Below, piece after piece: positions 51,936 through 60,917 of a stretch of DNA of 64,000 nucleotides; the stretch's first letter is position 1; the number at the start of each line of letters is the position of its first letter. The position numbers and the translations under genes are program-made. Below the pieces are notes generated by a model, which made no database searches, was not told the DNA's origin, and worked only from the letters and a program-made list of their open reading frames with translations. The stretch is from JAWXUU01 sp044426045. GTDB taxonomy: Bacteria; Bacillota; Clostridia; Christensenellales; CAMQZB01. Location: contig JAWXUX010000001.1 of assembly GCA_044426045.1 (NCBI GenBank), forward strand, positions 124,001 through 188,000, read 5' to 3'.

Positions 51936-53369
51936 ATGAAAAAATATGATATCGCCGTTATTGGCGGTGGGGTTGTTGGCTGTGAGATTGCTCGCAGGAT
52001 GACTGCTCGAAATCAAAGCGTGGTTTTGATTGAAAAGGAAGCGGACGTGGCATCTTTTGGTGCGACAAAGGCAAACAGCGGAATTGTTCACGCGGGTTTT
52101 GATTGCAAAGTTGGCACGTTGAAAGCGAAACTCAATGTGGAGGGGAGCGAGGTGTATCCCGCGCTTTGCAAAAGGCTTTCGGTTGAGCTTGACACTTGCG
52201 GTGCGCTCGTTGTTGGCAGAAAAGGGGATGAAGATAAAATTCAGCACCTATTTTTCCAAGGCGTTGCTAACGGCGTGAAAAACCTCGAAATCATTGGCAG
52301 TGAGCAAATCGCACAATACATCAAAAACCCAAACCCAGAAATCACATGTGCACTCCACGCGGGCTCGTCTGCTGTGGTTTCGCCATATCACATAGCAATC
52401 GCAATGGCGGAAGAAGCGGTTTTGAACGGTTGCGACGTGCTTTGCGAAAGCGAAGTTTTCACTATCCAAAAAAACGGTGACAGTTTCACAATCTTTGCGG
52501 GTGAAAACACCGTGAAAGCAAAAATCATCATCAACGCTTGCGGTGCAAACGCGGAAAAAATAAACAAAATCGTGGGTGCGGAAGAATTCAATGCAACCTT
52601 TACTCGCGGTGAATATATGCTACTTGACCTATCGGAAAAAGATATCGTTTCAGCAACGATTTTCCCGCTTCCAACAAAACTCGGAAAAGGAGTGCTTTGC
52701 TCGCCAACGGCGCACGGAAACATCATCCTCGGTCCAACTGCAATCGCGTGCGAGGGTGACGACACCGTTGTGACACAGGAAGGTCTTGCCTATATCAAGC
52801 AAAATCTATCACAAATGGTGGATGGCGTGAACCTTCGCAAAAACATACGCGTATTTTCAGGCGTGCGAACAGTTGTCGGCGATGATTTCATAATCGAAAA
52901 ATCCAAAACAGTGGAAAACTATCTCTATCTTGGTGGCATTTGCTCGCCGGGGCTATCATCAGCGCCCGCGATTGCAAAATATGTTGAAGAGCTTCTATCG
53001 GGAATTTGTGAATTTAAAGATAAAGAAAACCAAATCCTAAGAACGCCCTACACAATAGCATCTAACATGACAGATAGCGAGCTTGACGCTTTAATAAAAC
53101 AAAACCCAGCCTATGGCGAAATTGTTTGCCGTTGCGAAAAAATCACGCGTGGTGAAATTATCGAGGCGATAAACTCGCCGTTAAAACCTCGCACAATCGA
53201 TGGCATAAAACGCCGTGTTCGTGCAGGCATGGGCAGATGTCAGGGCGGTTTTTGCATGCCAAGCGTGATGGAAATCATCGAAAATGAAACTGGCATGCCA
53301 CAAGAGAAAATAACAAAATTCGGCGTTGGCAGTGAAATCTTGCAAGGGGGAAATGGCGATGAACTTTGA
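51936..53369 (+). CDS. FAD-dependent glycerol-3-phosphate dehydrogenase-like oxidoreductase (GlpA-like) with BFD-type 2Fe-2S domain
   Basis: A 477-residue flavoprotein starting at ATG 51936 behind GGGAGG. The FAD-binding N-terminus is DIAVIGGGVVGCEIARRM, then ATKANSGIVHAGFDCKVGT of the DAO/GlpA group. The C-terminus (about 395-450) holds the 2Fe-2S BFD-like domain with cysteines in VCRCEKITRG and GRCQGGFC. Anaerobic GlpA oxidises glycerol 3-phosphate; related enzymes oxidise 2-hydroxy acids. The two following genes are the partner set seen in clostridia. No glpK or glpF lies in the window, so the substrate is uncertain. Confidence 0.88.
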   Translation: MKKYDIAVIGGGVVGCEIARRMTARNQSVVLIEKEADVASFGATKANSGIVHAGFDCKVGTLKAKLNVEGSEVYPALCKRLSVELDTCGALVVGRKGDEDKIQHLFFQGVANGVKNLEIIGSEQIAQYIKNPNPEITCALHAGSSAVVSPYHIAIAMAEEAVLNGCDVLCESEVFTIQKNGDSFTIFAGENTVKAKIIINACGANAEKINKIVGAEEFNATFTRGEYMLLDLSEKDIVSATIFPLPTKLGKGVLCSPTAHGNIILGPTAIACEGDDTVVTQEGLAYIKQNLSQMVDGVNLRKNIRVFSGVRTVVGDDFIIEKSKTVENYLYLGGICSPGLSSAPAIAKYVEELLSGICEFKDKENQILRTPYTIASNMTDSELDALIKQNPAYGEIVCRCEKITRGEIIEAINSPLKPRTIDGIKRRVRAGMGRCQGGFCMPSVMEIIENETGMPQEKITKFGVGSEILQGGNGDEL

Positions 53370-54606
53370 TGTGGTAGTAATCGGCGGTGGACCAGCCGGA
53401 ATGGCGGCGGCAATCTCCGCTGCGCAAAACGGTTCAACCGTTGCAATTCTCGAGCGTGAAAACAAACTTGGCGGAATTTTGAACCAATGCATACACAACG
53501 GCTTTGGGCTTCATTATTTTGGCGAGGAACTCACAGGCCCCGAATACGCAGTGAAATTCATCTCGCTGATTGCAAAAGAAAACAATATAACAAAATTCCT
53601 TTCAACAATAGTAACCGACATAAATCCGCATGAAAAAACAATAAAAGCCATGAACTCCACTGGCGTTTTCACAATAAACGCAAAAGCCATTGTGCTTGCC
53701 ATGGGTTGCCGTGAAAGGACTGCTGGCGGAATTATGCAATGTGGCTATCGCCCTGCGGGGGTTTTTCCTGCGGGCTGTGCCCAAAAACTTGTGAACATCA
53801 AAGGCAAGAAAGTGGGTAGCAAGGTTGTTATTTTGGGCAGTGGCGACATCGGTCTTATCATGGCGCGCCGAATGACATTCGAGGGCGCGAAAGTGCAAAT
53901 GGTTTGCGAGCTTATGCCGTATTCTTCGGGTCTCAAACGAAACATCGTGCAGTGTCTTGATGATTTTGATATTCCGCTCAAGTTTTCAACAACAATAACA
54001 AAAGTCCTCGGCAAAAATCGTGTCGAAGGCGTTGAAATTGCCGAGGTAGATGAAAATCTCAACCCGATTGAGGGCACAAAAGAAACGATTGAATGTGACA
54101 CCCTTTTATTATCAGTTGGCTTAATTCCCGAAAACGATTTGATTTTTGGCAAAGGAATTCAAATGGACGGCGTGACAAGTGGGGCAGTGGCGGACGAAAA
54201 CCGCATGACCAATATCGCGGGCATTTTTTCAGCTGGAAACGTCTTGCACGTTCATGACCTTGCGGATAACGCGAGTATCGAAGCGAAAACCGCGGGTGAG
54301 TGTGCGTCAAAATTTGCAAAAGGCGAAAACCTCACAAAATGCGATGTCAATATCTCGTGCGACGGCAAGTTCGTGAGATACGTCGTGCCAAAAACAATCT
54401 CGAAAAACGGTGATAAAGCAAAAATCTTCCTTCGCGTGGGAAATGAATATAAAAACAAAAAACTAGTCGCAAAATGCGGTGACGATGTGATTTTCACAAA
54501 ATCAGCTCTCATATTTGCCCCTGGCGAAATGGAAACAATCACAATAGATAAAAGCAAAATCGCGGGCGATATTTTCGTGACACTAGAAGATAAAGGGGGC
54601 AAGTGA
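53359..54606 (+). CDS. NAD(P)/FAD-dependent oxidoreductase, partner of GlpA-like protein
   Basis: A 415-residue pyridine nucleotide-disulfide-type flavoprotein. ATG 53359 is chosen because AAGGGGG lies eight bases upstream; ATG 53353 is too close to that site. FAD motif VVVIGGGPAGMAAAISAAQN, NAD(P) motif VVILGSGDIGLIMARRM, and a cysteine-containing GGILNQCIHNGFG segment are visible. The stop-start overlap with the GlpA-like gene is 11 bases. It probably passes electrons between the dehydrogenase and NAD or another carrier (inference from clostridial operons of this type). Confidence 0.87.
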   Translation: MNFDVVVIGGGPAGMAAAISAAQNGSTVAILERENKLGGILNQCIHNGFGLHYFGEELTGPEYAVKFISLIAKENNITKFLSTIVTDINPHEKTIKAMNSTGVFTINAKAIVLAMGCRERTAGGIMQCGYRPAGVFPAGCAQKLVNIKGKKVGSKVVILGSGDIGLIMARRMTFEGAKVQMVCELMPYSSGLKRNIVQCLDDFDIPLKFSTTITKVLGKNRVEGVEIAEVDENLNPIEGTKETIECDTLLLSVGLIPENDLIFGKGIQMDGVTSGAVADENRMTNIAGIFSAGNVLHVHDLADNASIEAKTAGECASKFAKGENLTKCDVNISCDGKFVRYVVPKTISKNGDKAKIFLRVGNEYKNKKLVAKCGDDVIFTKSALIFAPGEMETITIDKSKIAGDIFVTLEDKGGK

Positions 54607-54607
54607 T

Positions 54608-54952
54608 ATGGAAACATTGAAAACAATATGTATCATGTGCCCAATGGGGTGCGCGTTGACAGTCGCTAAAAACGGAGAAACATTCGCGGTGACTGGCAAC
54701 ACATGCAAACGGGGCGAAACCTACGGCATCGCCGAAATGACAGCCCCAATAAGAATGGTGACAAGCCTTATAAAATATAAAAACGCAGTGACATCAGTGA
54801 AAACATCCGCCCCAATCCCAAAAGAAAAAATCGGAAAGGTGCTTTCAGAAATCAAAACCCTAAACATCCAAACCCCACTTTCGTGCGGTGACGTGGTGAT
54901 TGCAGATGTTGCCAAAACAGGGGTTAGTGTCGTGGTGACGGGGAATATTTAG
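54608..54952 (+). CDS. DUF1667 domain-containing protein
   Basis: A 114-residue protein starting at ATG 54608 behind GGGGGC. The N-terminal CIMCPMGCALTV and GNTCKRGETYG cysteine motifs suggest a metal or Fe-S site (C-x2-C-x3-C plus a distal C). This domain is regularly the third gene after GlpA-like and FAD-dependent partners, so it is likely a small electron-transfer subunit. Function is unproven in the family. Confidence 0.88.
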   Translation: METLKTICIMCPMGCALTVAKNGETFAVTGNTCKRGETYGIAEMTAPIRMVTSLIKYKNAVTSVKTSAPIPKEKIGKVLSEIKTLNIQTPLSCGDVVIADVAKTGVSVVVTGNI

Positions 54953-54999
54953 CCCGCTTTTTGTGTTTTGAGTAGCGAGAGTTTTTGGAACGCTGTTTT

Positions 55000-55197
55000 A
55001 AAAGTGAAAGGTGAAAGGTGAAAGGTGAAAGGTGTGGTAATGCACTCGGTATCCTCGTGCTTTTCAATTATATTTGTAACCACTTGGAGAAGCGTAACTA
55101 TTCAAATAGGGGCGTTCCTATTTTACTAGCCAAATATAAATAGGGTGCACGAGCGAAGCGAGTGCCTACCACACTTTTCACTTTTCACTTTTCACTT
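55000..55197. repeat. REP-like/heptamer element, complete copy H
   Basis: AAGGTGA-type heptamers, left unit (55030-55060, GGTAATGCACTCGG), an 85-base insert like copies D and G, right unit (55146-55169, minus-strand GTAGGCACTCGCTTCGCTCG) and TTTTCAC heptamers, a one-base variant of the usual unit. Confidence 0.85.
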
Positions 55198-55226
55198 GGA
55201 AAATTTTTTTTTCAAAAAATTTTCCA
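55197..55226. terminator. AT palindrome after element H
   Basis: TGGAAAATTTTTT and AAAAAATTTTCCA form a perfect 13-bp stem with a short loop directly abutting the last heptamer. Confidence 0.5.
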
Positions 55227-55244
55227 CCATCCCCCACTTTTTTG

Positions 55245-55273
55245 TTGACAAATAGTTTATATAGTGATAAAAT
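55245..55273 (+). promoter_or_regulatory. Promoter of glnN
   Basis: TTGACA (55245-55250), 17 bases and TAAAAT (55268-55273). Confidence 0.8.
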
Positions 55274-55286
55274 ACCCACATAGATA

Positions 55287-55359
55287 GGCAAAGACGCCGT
55301 GAACATTTGAGTTTCACGGCGTTTTTTCTTTTTTAACGGAAAGGGATATTGTAATCCCT
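55287..55359 (+). promoter_or_regulatory. glnN leader: attenuator terminator plus ANTAR-like hexaloop hairpin
   Basis: An intrinsic terminator (CGCCGTGAA...TTCACGGCG, then TTTTTTCTTTTTT; 55295-55334) lies between the promoter and glnN, so readthrough must be regulated. GGC-AAAGAC-GCC (55287-55298) could compete with the terminator's left arm and has a hexaloop with A1 and G4, though its stem is only 3 bp. AGGGAT-ATTGTA-ATCCCT (55342-55359) is a perfect 6-bp stem with a hexaloop that also has A1 and G4, the bases ANTAR proteins require. Confidence 0.55.
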
Positions 55360-55398
55360 ATATGGTTAAACGAATAAAATTTAAGCGGAGGACGTTTT

Positions 55399-57465
55399 AT
55401 GAAAAATCTACCAGAAATCTTTGGCGCATATGTTTTCAATGACGCTGTTATGAAAAAAACATTGCCAAAAGAAATCTACAAAGCATTGAAAGACACAATC
55501 AAAGAAGGCAAACACCTTGAACTTGATGTGGCAAACTCAGTGGCAGTTGCAATGAAAAACTGGGCTATTGAACTTGGAGCAACACACTACACTCACTGGT
55601 TCCAACCAATGACTGGAACAACAGCTGAAAAACACGACAGCTTCATCGCCCCAGATGATAACGGCAACGTACTTATGGAATTCTCTGGTAAAGAACTTGT
55701 TCAAGGCGAACCAGATGCATCAAGCTTCCCATCAGGCGGACTTCGTGCAACTTGCGAAGCAAGAGGCTACACAGCTTGGGATCCAACTTCATACGCATTC
55801 GTAAAAGATGGTTCACTTTATATTCCAACAGCATTCTGTTCATTCACAGGTGAAGCGCTTGACAAAAAGACTCCACTTTTGAGATCTACTCAAGCAGTTT
55901 CAAAAGAAGCTCTTAAAATCTTGAGAATGTTCGGTGACACAGAAACTCAATTTGTAAAAACATTCGTTGGCGCAGAACAAGAATACTTCCTTGTTGATAA
56001 GGATGTATATAACAAACGTCGCGACCTTCAATATTGTGGCAGAACACTTTTCGGTGGCATGCCAGCAAAAGGTCAAGAACTTGACGATCACTACTTCGGT
56101 TCAATCAAACCAAGAGTAGCAGCGTTCATGAAAGATCTTGACGAAGAACTTTGGAAACTTGGTGTTCCATCAAAAACAAAACACAACGAAGTTGCTCCAG
56201 CTCAACACGAAATGGCACCATACTTCGAACACGTTAATATCGGCGTTGATCATAACCACATCACAATGGACGTTATGAAATCAGTTGCACTTAAACACAA
56301 TCTTGTTTGCATGCTTGCTGAAAAACCATTCGACGGCATCAACGGAAGTGGTAAACACGTTAACCTTTCAATTGGTACAGACAAACTAAACTTGTTCTCA
56401 CCAAACATTGATCCAGACCTTTTCACATTGTTCCTTGTTGCTGCAATCAAAGCAGTTGATGACTATCAAGATCTTCTTCGTATCACAGCAGCATCTGCTG
56501 GAAACGACCACCGTCTTGGTGCAAACGAAGCTCCACCAGCAATCATCTCAATGTATCTTGGTGCTGAACTCAATGCAATGCTTGCATCAATCGAAGCTGG
56601 CACAGAAATCACAAAAGCAGAAAAAGAAGCATTCGAACTTGGCGCTGAAGTATTGCCACACTTCTATAAAGACACAACAGACAGAAACAGAACATCACCA
56701 TTCGCGTTCACTGGTAACAAATTTGAATTCAGAATGCTTGGTTCTTCAGCATCAATCGCTGGAAGCTGTACTGTATTCTGTGCAGCAATTGCAAAAGTTC
56801 TTAACGAATTTGCAACAGCACTTGAAGGTTCAAAAGACTTCAAAGCAGATGCAAGAGCACTTGTAAAAGATACTTATCTTGCTCACAAAAGAATCATCTT
56901 CAACGGTGACGGCTATTCTGATGAATGGGTTGTTGAAGCTGAAAAACGTGGTCTTCTCAATCTTAAAACAACACCAGCAGCTCTTGGCACAATGCTAGCT
57001 GAAAAGAACGTTGAAATGTTCTCAGAAATGGGTGTTTATTCTAAAACAGAGCTTGAATCAAGATTTGAAATTCTTTCTGAAAACTACTACAAACAAATCG
57101 GAATCGAAGCAAAAACTATTCTTGGAATGGTTAATAAATCAATCTTGCCATCAGCGTTTGCATATCAATCAGAACTATTGAAACTTGTTTCAATGAAAGA
57201 ATCTGCAAGCCTTGACGCTAGCGTTGAAAAATCACTTATCAGAAAAATCTCTGATGCAGCAGCAAAAACTTTGGAACTCACTCAAAAACTTCAAAGCGAA
57301 TACGCTGTCAAATATGACGATGCATATGAATATGCTTGCTACGCAGCAGATGTTATTTGTGTGACTATGGATGCCATGAGAGCTCCAATCGATGAACTTG
57401 AATCATTGATCGGTGCAAAATATTGGGCACTTCCAACATACTCAGATCTTATCTTGAGTGTATAA
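55399..57465 (+). CDS. glnN: Glutamine synthetase type III
   Basis: A 688-residue GSIII starting at ATG 55399 behind GGAGGA. Family landmarks: FGAYVFNDAVMKKTLPKE at the N-terminus, THYTHWFQPMTGTTAEKHD, EVAPAQHEMAPYFEHVN with the metal ligands, KPFDGINGSGKHVNLSIGT, and GNDHRLGANEAPPAI. It condenses ammonia and glutamate with ATP as a double-hexameric ring. The gene has an attenuator-like leader, and the window also encodes a type I enzyme, so ammonia assimilation is duplicated. Confidence 0.96.
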   Translation: MKNLPEIFGAYVFNDAVMKKTLPKEIYKALKDTIKEGKHLELDVANSVAVAMKNWAIELGATHYTHWFQPMTGTTAEKHDSFIAPDDNGNVLMEFSGKELVQGEPDASSFPSGGLRATCEARGYTAWDPTSYAFVKDGSLYIPTAFCSFTGEALDKKTPLLRSTQAVSKEALKILRMFGDTETQFVKTFVGAEQEYFLVDKDVYNKRRDLQYCGRTLFGGMPAKGQELDDHYFGSIKPRVAAFMKDLDEELWKLGVPSKTKHNEVAPAQHEMAPYFEHVNIGVDHNHITMDVMKSVALKHNLVCMLAEKPFDGINGSGKHVNLSIGTDKLNLFSPNIDPDLFTLFLVAAIKAVDDYQDLLRITAASAGNDHRLGANEAPPAIISMYLGAELNAMLASIEAGTEITKAEKEAFELGAEVLPHFYKDTTDRNRTSPFAFTGNKFEFRMLGSSASIAGSCTVFCAAIAKVLNEFATALEGSKDFKADARALVKDTYLAHKRIIFNGDGYSDEWVVEAEKRGLLNLKTTPAALGTMLAEKNVEMFSEMGVYSKTELESRFEILSENYYKQIGIEAKTILGMVNKSILPSAFAYQSELLKLVSMKESASLDASVEKSLIRKISDAAAKTLELTQKLQSEYAVKYDDAYEYACYAADVICVTMDAMRAPIDELESLIGAKYWALPTYSDLILSV

Positions 57466-57495
57466 TATCTAACAAATAAGGGTTATATTTATATA

Positions 57496-57548
57496 TTCAC
57501 AATGGCGTGAACAAGGGAGCAGTCTCCCTGGTTCACGCCATTTGTGAT
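57496..57548 (+). promoter_or_regulatory. Terminator of glnN / possible ANTAR-controlled attenuator before amt
   Basis: TGGCGTGAAC (57503-57512) pairs with GTTCACGCCA (57531-57540), enclosing AGGGAG-CAGT-CTCCCT. An alternative stem TTCAC-AATGGC-GTGAA (57496-57511) has an A1/G4 hexaloop and uses the same left-arm bases, so the two are mutually exclusive. The T tract after the stem is weak. Confidence 0.5.
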
Positions 57549-57677
57549 TTATAGTTTAAAAAACAAAAAAGTTAAAAAAGTAATAAAAAACAAAAAACTA
57601 AACATAAGGACAGGAAAAGGGCAGTTGCCCTATTAAGTAGTTATAAATAATTTTATAAAATTTTGGAGGTAAAAAAT

Positions 57678-59342
57678 ATGTATTCAGGTATTGATACGCT
57701 TTGGGTCTTGCTCGGAGCAGCTCTAGTATTCTTTATGCAAGCTGGTTTCGCAATGGTAGAAACTGGTTTCACACGTGCGAAAAATGCAGGTAACATCATC
57801 ATGAAAAACCTTATGGACTTTTCAATTGGTTCATGTGCATTCTTCCTTATCGGTTTTGGACTTATGTTCGGCGACGGTAACGGTTTCATCGGTACAATCG
57901 ACTTGTTCATCTCAGATACCTATGACTTCGGAACTCTTCCAACATGGGCATTTGTAATTTTCCAAACTGTATTCTGCGCAACAGCAGCAACAATCGTTTC
58001 AGGTGCTATGGCTGAAAGAACAAAATTCTCTTCATACATCATCTATTCACTATTGATTGCACTTGTTGTATATCCTGTTTCAGGTCACTGGATCTGGGGC
58101 GGCGGCTGGCTTTCTGAACTTGGTTTCCACGATTTCGCTGGTTCAACTTGTGTTCACATGGTCGGTGGTGTTGCAGCTTTGGTTGGCGCTAAATTCCTTG
58201 GCGCTAGAATTGGTAAATACGACAAAGATGGCAAAGCAAAAGCTATTCCTGGTCACTCACTAACACTTGGTGCACTTGGTGTATTCATTCTTTGGTTTGC
58301 ATGGTTCGGATTCAATGGTTGTTCAACAGTTTCAATGACTGGAGACGGCAACATTATCGCAGCAGCAACAATCTTCATGACAACAAACATTTCAACAGCA
58401 GCAGCAACTGTAGTTGTAATGATCATCACATGGGTAAGATACGGAAAACCAGACGTTTCAATGACACTAAACGGTTCACTTGCAGGTCTTGTTGCAATCA
58501 CAGCAGGTTGTGATGCAGTAACTCCAATGGGTGCAATGTTCATTGGTATCATCGCAGGTTTCGTTGTAGTATTCGGTATCGAATTCATTGAAAAAGTATG
58601 CAAAATCGACGATCCAGTTGGTGCAATCGGCGTTCACGGTATGTGTGGTGCGGTTGGTACAATCCTAGTTGGTGTATTCGCAACAGACGGTGGTCTTATC
58701 TATGGCGGTGGCTTCACTTACCTTGGAATTCAAACTCTTGGTGTAGTTTCAGTTGCAGCATATGTTGCAATCGTTATGACAATCATCTTCGCAGCTATCA
58801 AATACACAGTTGGTCTAAGAGTTACACCTGAAGAAGAAATCGCAGGTCTTGACAAATTCGAACATGGTATTGAATCAGCATACGCAGACTTCGCAAGCTT
58901 CGACAGTGCAGCAGTTGCAACAGTTTCTGATTCAGCAATTGCTGAAAAAGCAGTTCCAACTGAAGCAAAAGCAGAAGGCGCAGAAAAAATCACAAAAGTT
59001 ACAGTTGTAACAAAAGAAACTTCATGGCCAATCTTGAAATCAGCTCTTGAAACTTTGGATATCACTGGTATGACAATCACAAAAGTTATGGGTTGTGGAA
59101 TGCAAAGAGGTGGAAACACATTCTACCGTGGCGCAAAAGTTGACTCAGTTCTTCTTCCAAAAATCAAAGTTGAAATTGTTATTTGCAAAGTTCCAACTGA
59201 AAAACTTATTGAAACAATCAATACAGCTCTTCATTCTGGTAACATTGGCGATGGCAAAATCTTCGTTGAAGAAATGGCTGACGTTGTTAAAATCTCAACA
59301 GGAGAAGCTGGATACTACGCACTTCAAGATGAAGTTATGTAA
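57678..59342 (+). CDS. amt: Ammonium transporter fused to a C-terminal PII domain (Amt-GlnK)
   Basis: A 554-residue fusion. ATG 57678 is chosen because GGAGGT lies upstream; the longer frame starts at TTG inside that site. Residues 1-400 form an Amt channel with about 11 helices (AMVETGFTRAKNAGNIIMKN, STCVHMVGGVAALVGAKFLG, GVHGMCGAVGTILVGVFA). After a linker of roughly 40 residues, a PII domain runs from about 438 to the end: TKVMGCGMQRGGNTFYRGA is the T-loop region and GDGKIFVEEMADVVKISTGE the C-loop. The uridylylation tyrosine (Tyr51) is replaced by Val, so control is probably by ATP/ADP/2-oxoglutarate alone. Confidence 0.94.
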   Translation: MYSGIDTLWVLLGAALVFFMQAGFAMVETGFTRAKNAGNIIMKNLMDFSIGSCAFFLIGFGLMFGDGNGFIGTIDLFISDTYDFGTLPTWAFVIFQTVFCATAATIVSGAMAERTKFSSYIIYSLLIALVVYPVSGHWIWGGGWLSELGFHDFAGSTCVHMVGGVAALVGAKFLGARIGKYDKDGKAKAIPGHSLTLGALGVFILWFAWFGFNGCSTVSMTGDGNIIAAATIFMTTNISTAAATVVVMIITWVRYGKPDVSMTLNGSLAGLVAITAGCDAVTPMGAMFIGIIAGFVVVFGIEFIEKVCKIDDPVGAIGVHGMCGAVGTILVGVFATDGGLIYGGGFTYLGIQTLGVVSVAAYVAIVMTIIFAAIKYTVGLRVTPEEEIAGLDKFEHGIESAYADFASFDSAAVATVSDSAIAEKAVPTEAKAEGAEKITKVTVVTKETSWPILKSALETLDITGMTITKVMGCGMQRGGNTFYRGAKVDSVLLPKIKVEIVICKVPTEKLIETINTALHSGNIGDGKIFVEEMADVVKISTGEAGYYALQDEVM

Positions 59343-59396
59343 TCCGTTTCAAATATAAATAGCTAGTATCGATTTATTTCGTTTACCTATAGTATT

Positions 59397-59440
59397 AACA
59401 ATAAAGACCGAGCGTGTGCTTGGTCTTTATTGTTTTAAAA
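59397..59440 (+). terminator. Terminator of amt
   Basis: AACAATAAAGACC pairs with GGTCTTTATTGTT around a short loop, followed by T residues. Confidence 0.9.
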
Positions 59441-59506
59441 AAAACTTAAATGATAACAATATTACAACATAAAAAACAAAAAAATAACAAAATATAAGAT
59501 TTTTTC

Positions 59507-59535
59507 TTGCATACATTCCCTAAGTGTGATATTAT
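59507..59535 (+). promoter_or_regulatory. Promoter of glnA-ANTAR gene
   Basis: TTGCAT (59507-59512), 17 bases and TATTAT (59530-59535). No terminator or hexaloop hairpin is visible in this leader. Confidence 0.7.
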
Positions 59536-59606
59536 ATAAAATAGGATAATAATGTAGGGCAATAATGTGAAAAAGTCCTTTAACATAAAAATCAGGAGAA
59601 AAAAAG

Positions 59607-60917
59607 ATGAAAAGAGAAATTTTAGAATATATCGAAGAAAATGACGTCAAGTTTATCAAACTTGCATTTTCAGATTTATTCGGAGAACAAAAAAACATGT
59701 CAATAATAGCAGATGAAGCAGAGCGTGCAATTGACGAAGGCATAAGTTTTGACGCGTCAAGCGTGAAAGGCTTTGCCGATATTGAAAAAAGCGACTTGTT
59801 TTTGATGCCAGACCTTGAAACGGGTGACATTTTGCCATGGCGTCCATCAATGGGCAGAGTTCTCAGATTTTATTCTTCAGTTGAAACGGTTGATGGCGAA
59901 ATTTGCTCGAGCGATATGCGCAGTATGCTAAAAGACACAGTCGAAAAATATAACAAGATCGGTCTTTGTCCTCAAATTGGTACGGAATGTGAATTTTATC
60001 TTTTCAAAACGGATGAAAGTGGCGCTCCAACATATATGCCAATCGATGAAGCGACATGCTTTGACATCGCACCTCTTGATAAAGGCGAGAATATCAGAAG
60101 AGATATCTGCCTCACCCTTGAAGAACTTGGCATGCACCCTGAAAACTCACATCACGAATGTGGCTACGGTCAAAATGAAGTTGATTTCAGATACGCAGGT
60201 GCTTGCAAAGCGGCGGATAACTTCATGACGTTCAAATCAACTGTCAAATCAGTTGCGGCAAGAAACGGATTTTTTGCGTCATTCATGCCAAAACCAATGA
60301 AAGACAGAAGCGGAAGTGGACTTCACGTCAATATTTCGCTGAAACGCGGTGAAAACAATATTTTCCAAAGCGACGATTCTGACGAAAGAGAAATCGTTGA
60401 AAACTTCATTGCGGGAATAATGAAAAGAATTTCAGAAATAACACTATTTTTGAACAGTAACATAAATTCATACGCGCGCCTTGGAACTCACCAAGCGCCA
60501 AAATACGTGAGCTGGTCACATCAAAACCGCTCACAACTCATCAGAATACCAGCAACAAAAGGCAAACTTTCAAGAATGGAACTCAGAAGCCCAGATTCTT
60601 GCATAAATCCATACCTAGCATTCATGCTTATCTTGGAAGCGGGACTTGAAGGTATTGAAAACAAAACAGAACTTCCAGCATCAGTTGATGTCAACTTGTT
60701 TGAAGCGAGTGCAGAAATCACAAAAGAACTCGAAGTTTTGCCAACGTCACTTGAAAGTGCAATAAAAACTGCAAAAGCAAGTGAATTTGTGAAAAAAATA
60801 TTGCCAGAAAACGTATTTGATAAGTTTATAAAAGAAAAAGAACTTTCTATAAGAAAATATTCACAAACAGCAGATGTCAAAGACCACATGTATAAGAGGT
60901 ATTTTAAAAAATTATAA
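59607..60917 (+). CDS. glnA: Glutamine synthetase type I
   Basis: A 436-residue GSI starting at ATG 59607 behind AGGAG. It has the beta-grasp start (EENDVKFIKLAFSDLFGEQK), GTECEFYLF with metal ligands, HHECGYGQNEVDFRY, GSGLHVNISL and the NSYARLGTHQAPKYVSWS segment. Length fits the GSI-alpha type of Firmicutes, which lack the adenylylation insert. Its stop overlaps the ANTAR gene by one base (TAATG), so enzyme and regulator are co-expressed. Confidence 0.96.
   Translation: MKREILEYIEENDVKFIKLAFSDLFGEQKNMSIIADEAERAIDEGISFDASSVKGFADIEKSDLFLMPDLETGDILPWRPSMGRVLRFYSSVETVDGEICSSDMRSMLKDTVEKYNKIGLCPQIGTECEFYLFKTDESGAPTYMPIDEATCFDIAPLDKGENIRRDICLTLEELGMHPENSHHECGYGQNEVDFRYAGACKAADNFMTFKSTVKSVAARNGFFASFMPKPMKDRSGSGLHVNISLKRGENNIFQSDDSDEREIVENFIAGIMKRISEITLFLNSNINSYARLGTHQAPKYVSWSHQNRSQLIRIPATKGKLSRMELRSPDSCINPYLAFMLILEAGLEGIENKTELPASVDVNLFEASAEITKELEVLPTSLESAIKTAKASEFVKKILPENVFDKFIKEKELSIRKYSQTADVKDHMYKRYFKKL

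Noticed and set aside
55287..55359. Glutamine riboswitch in the glnN leader
   Set aside because: The known glutamine aptamer architecture is not recognisable, and an ANTAR-type explanation fits the neighbouring regulator better.
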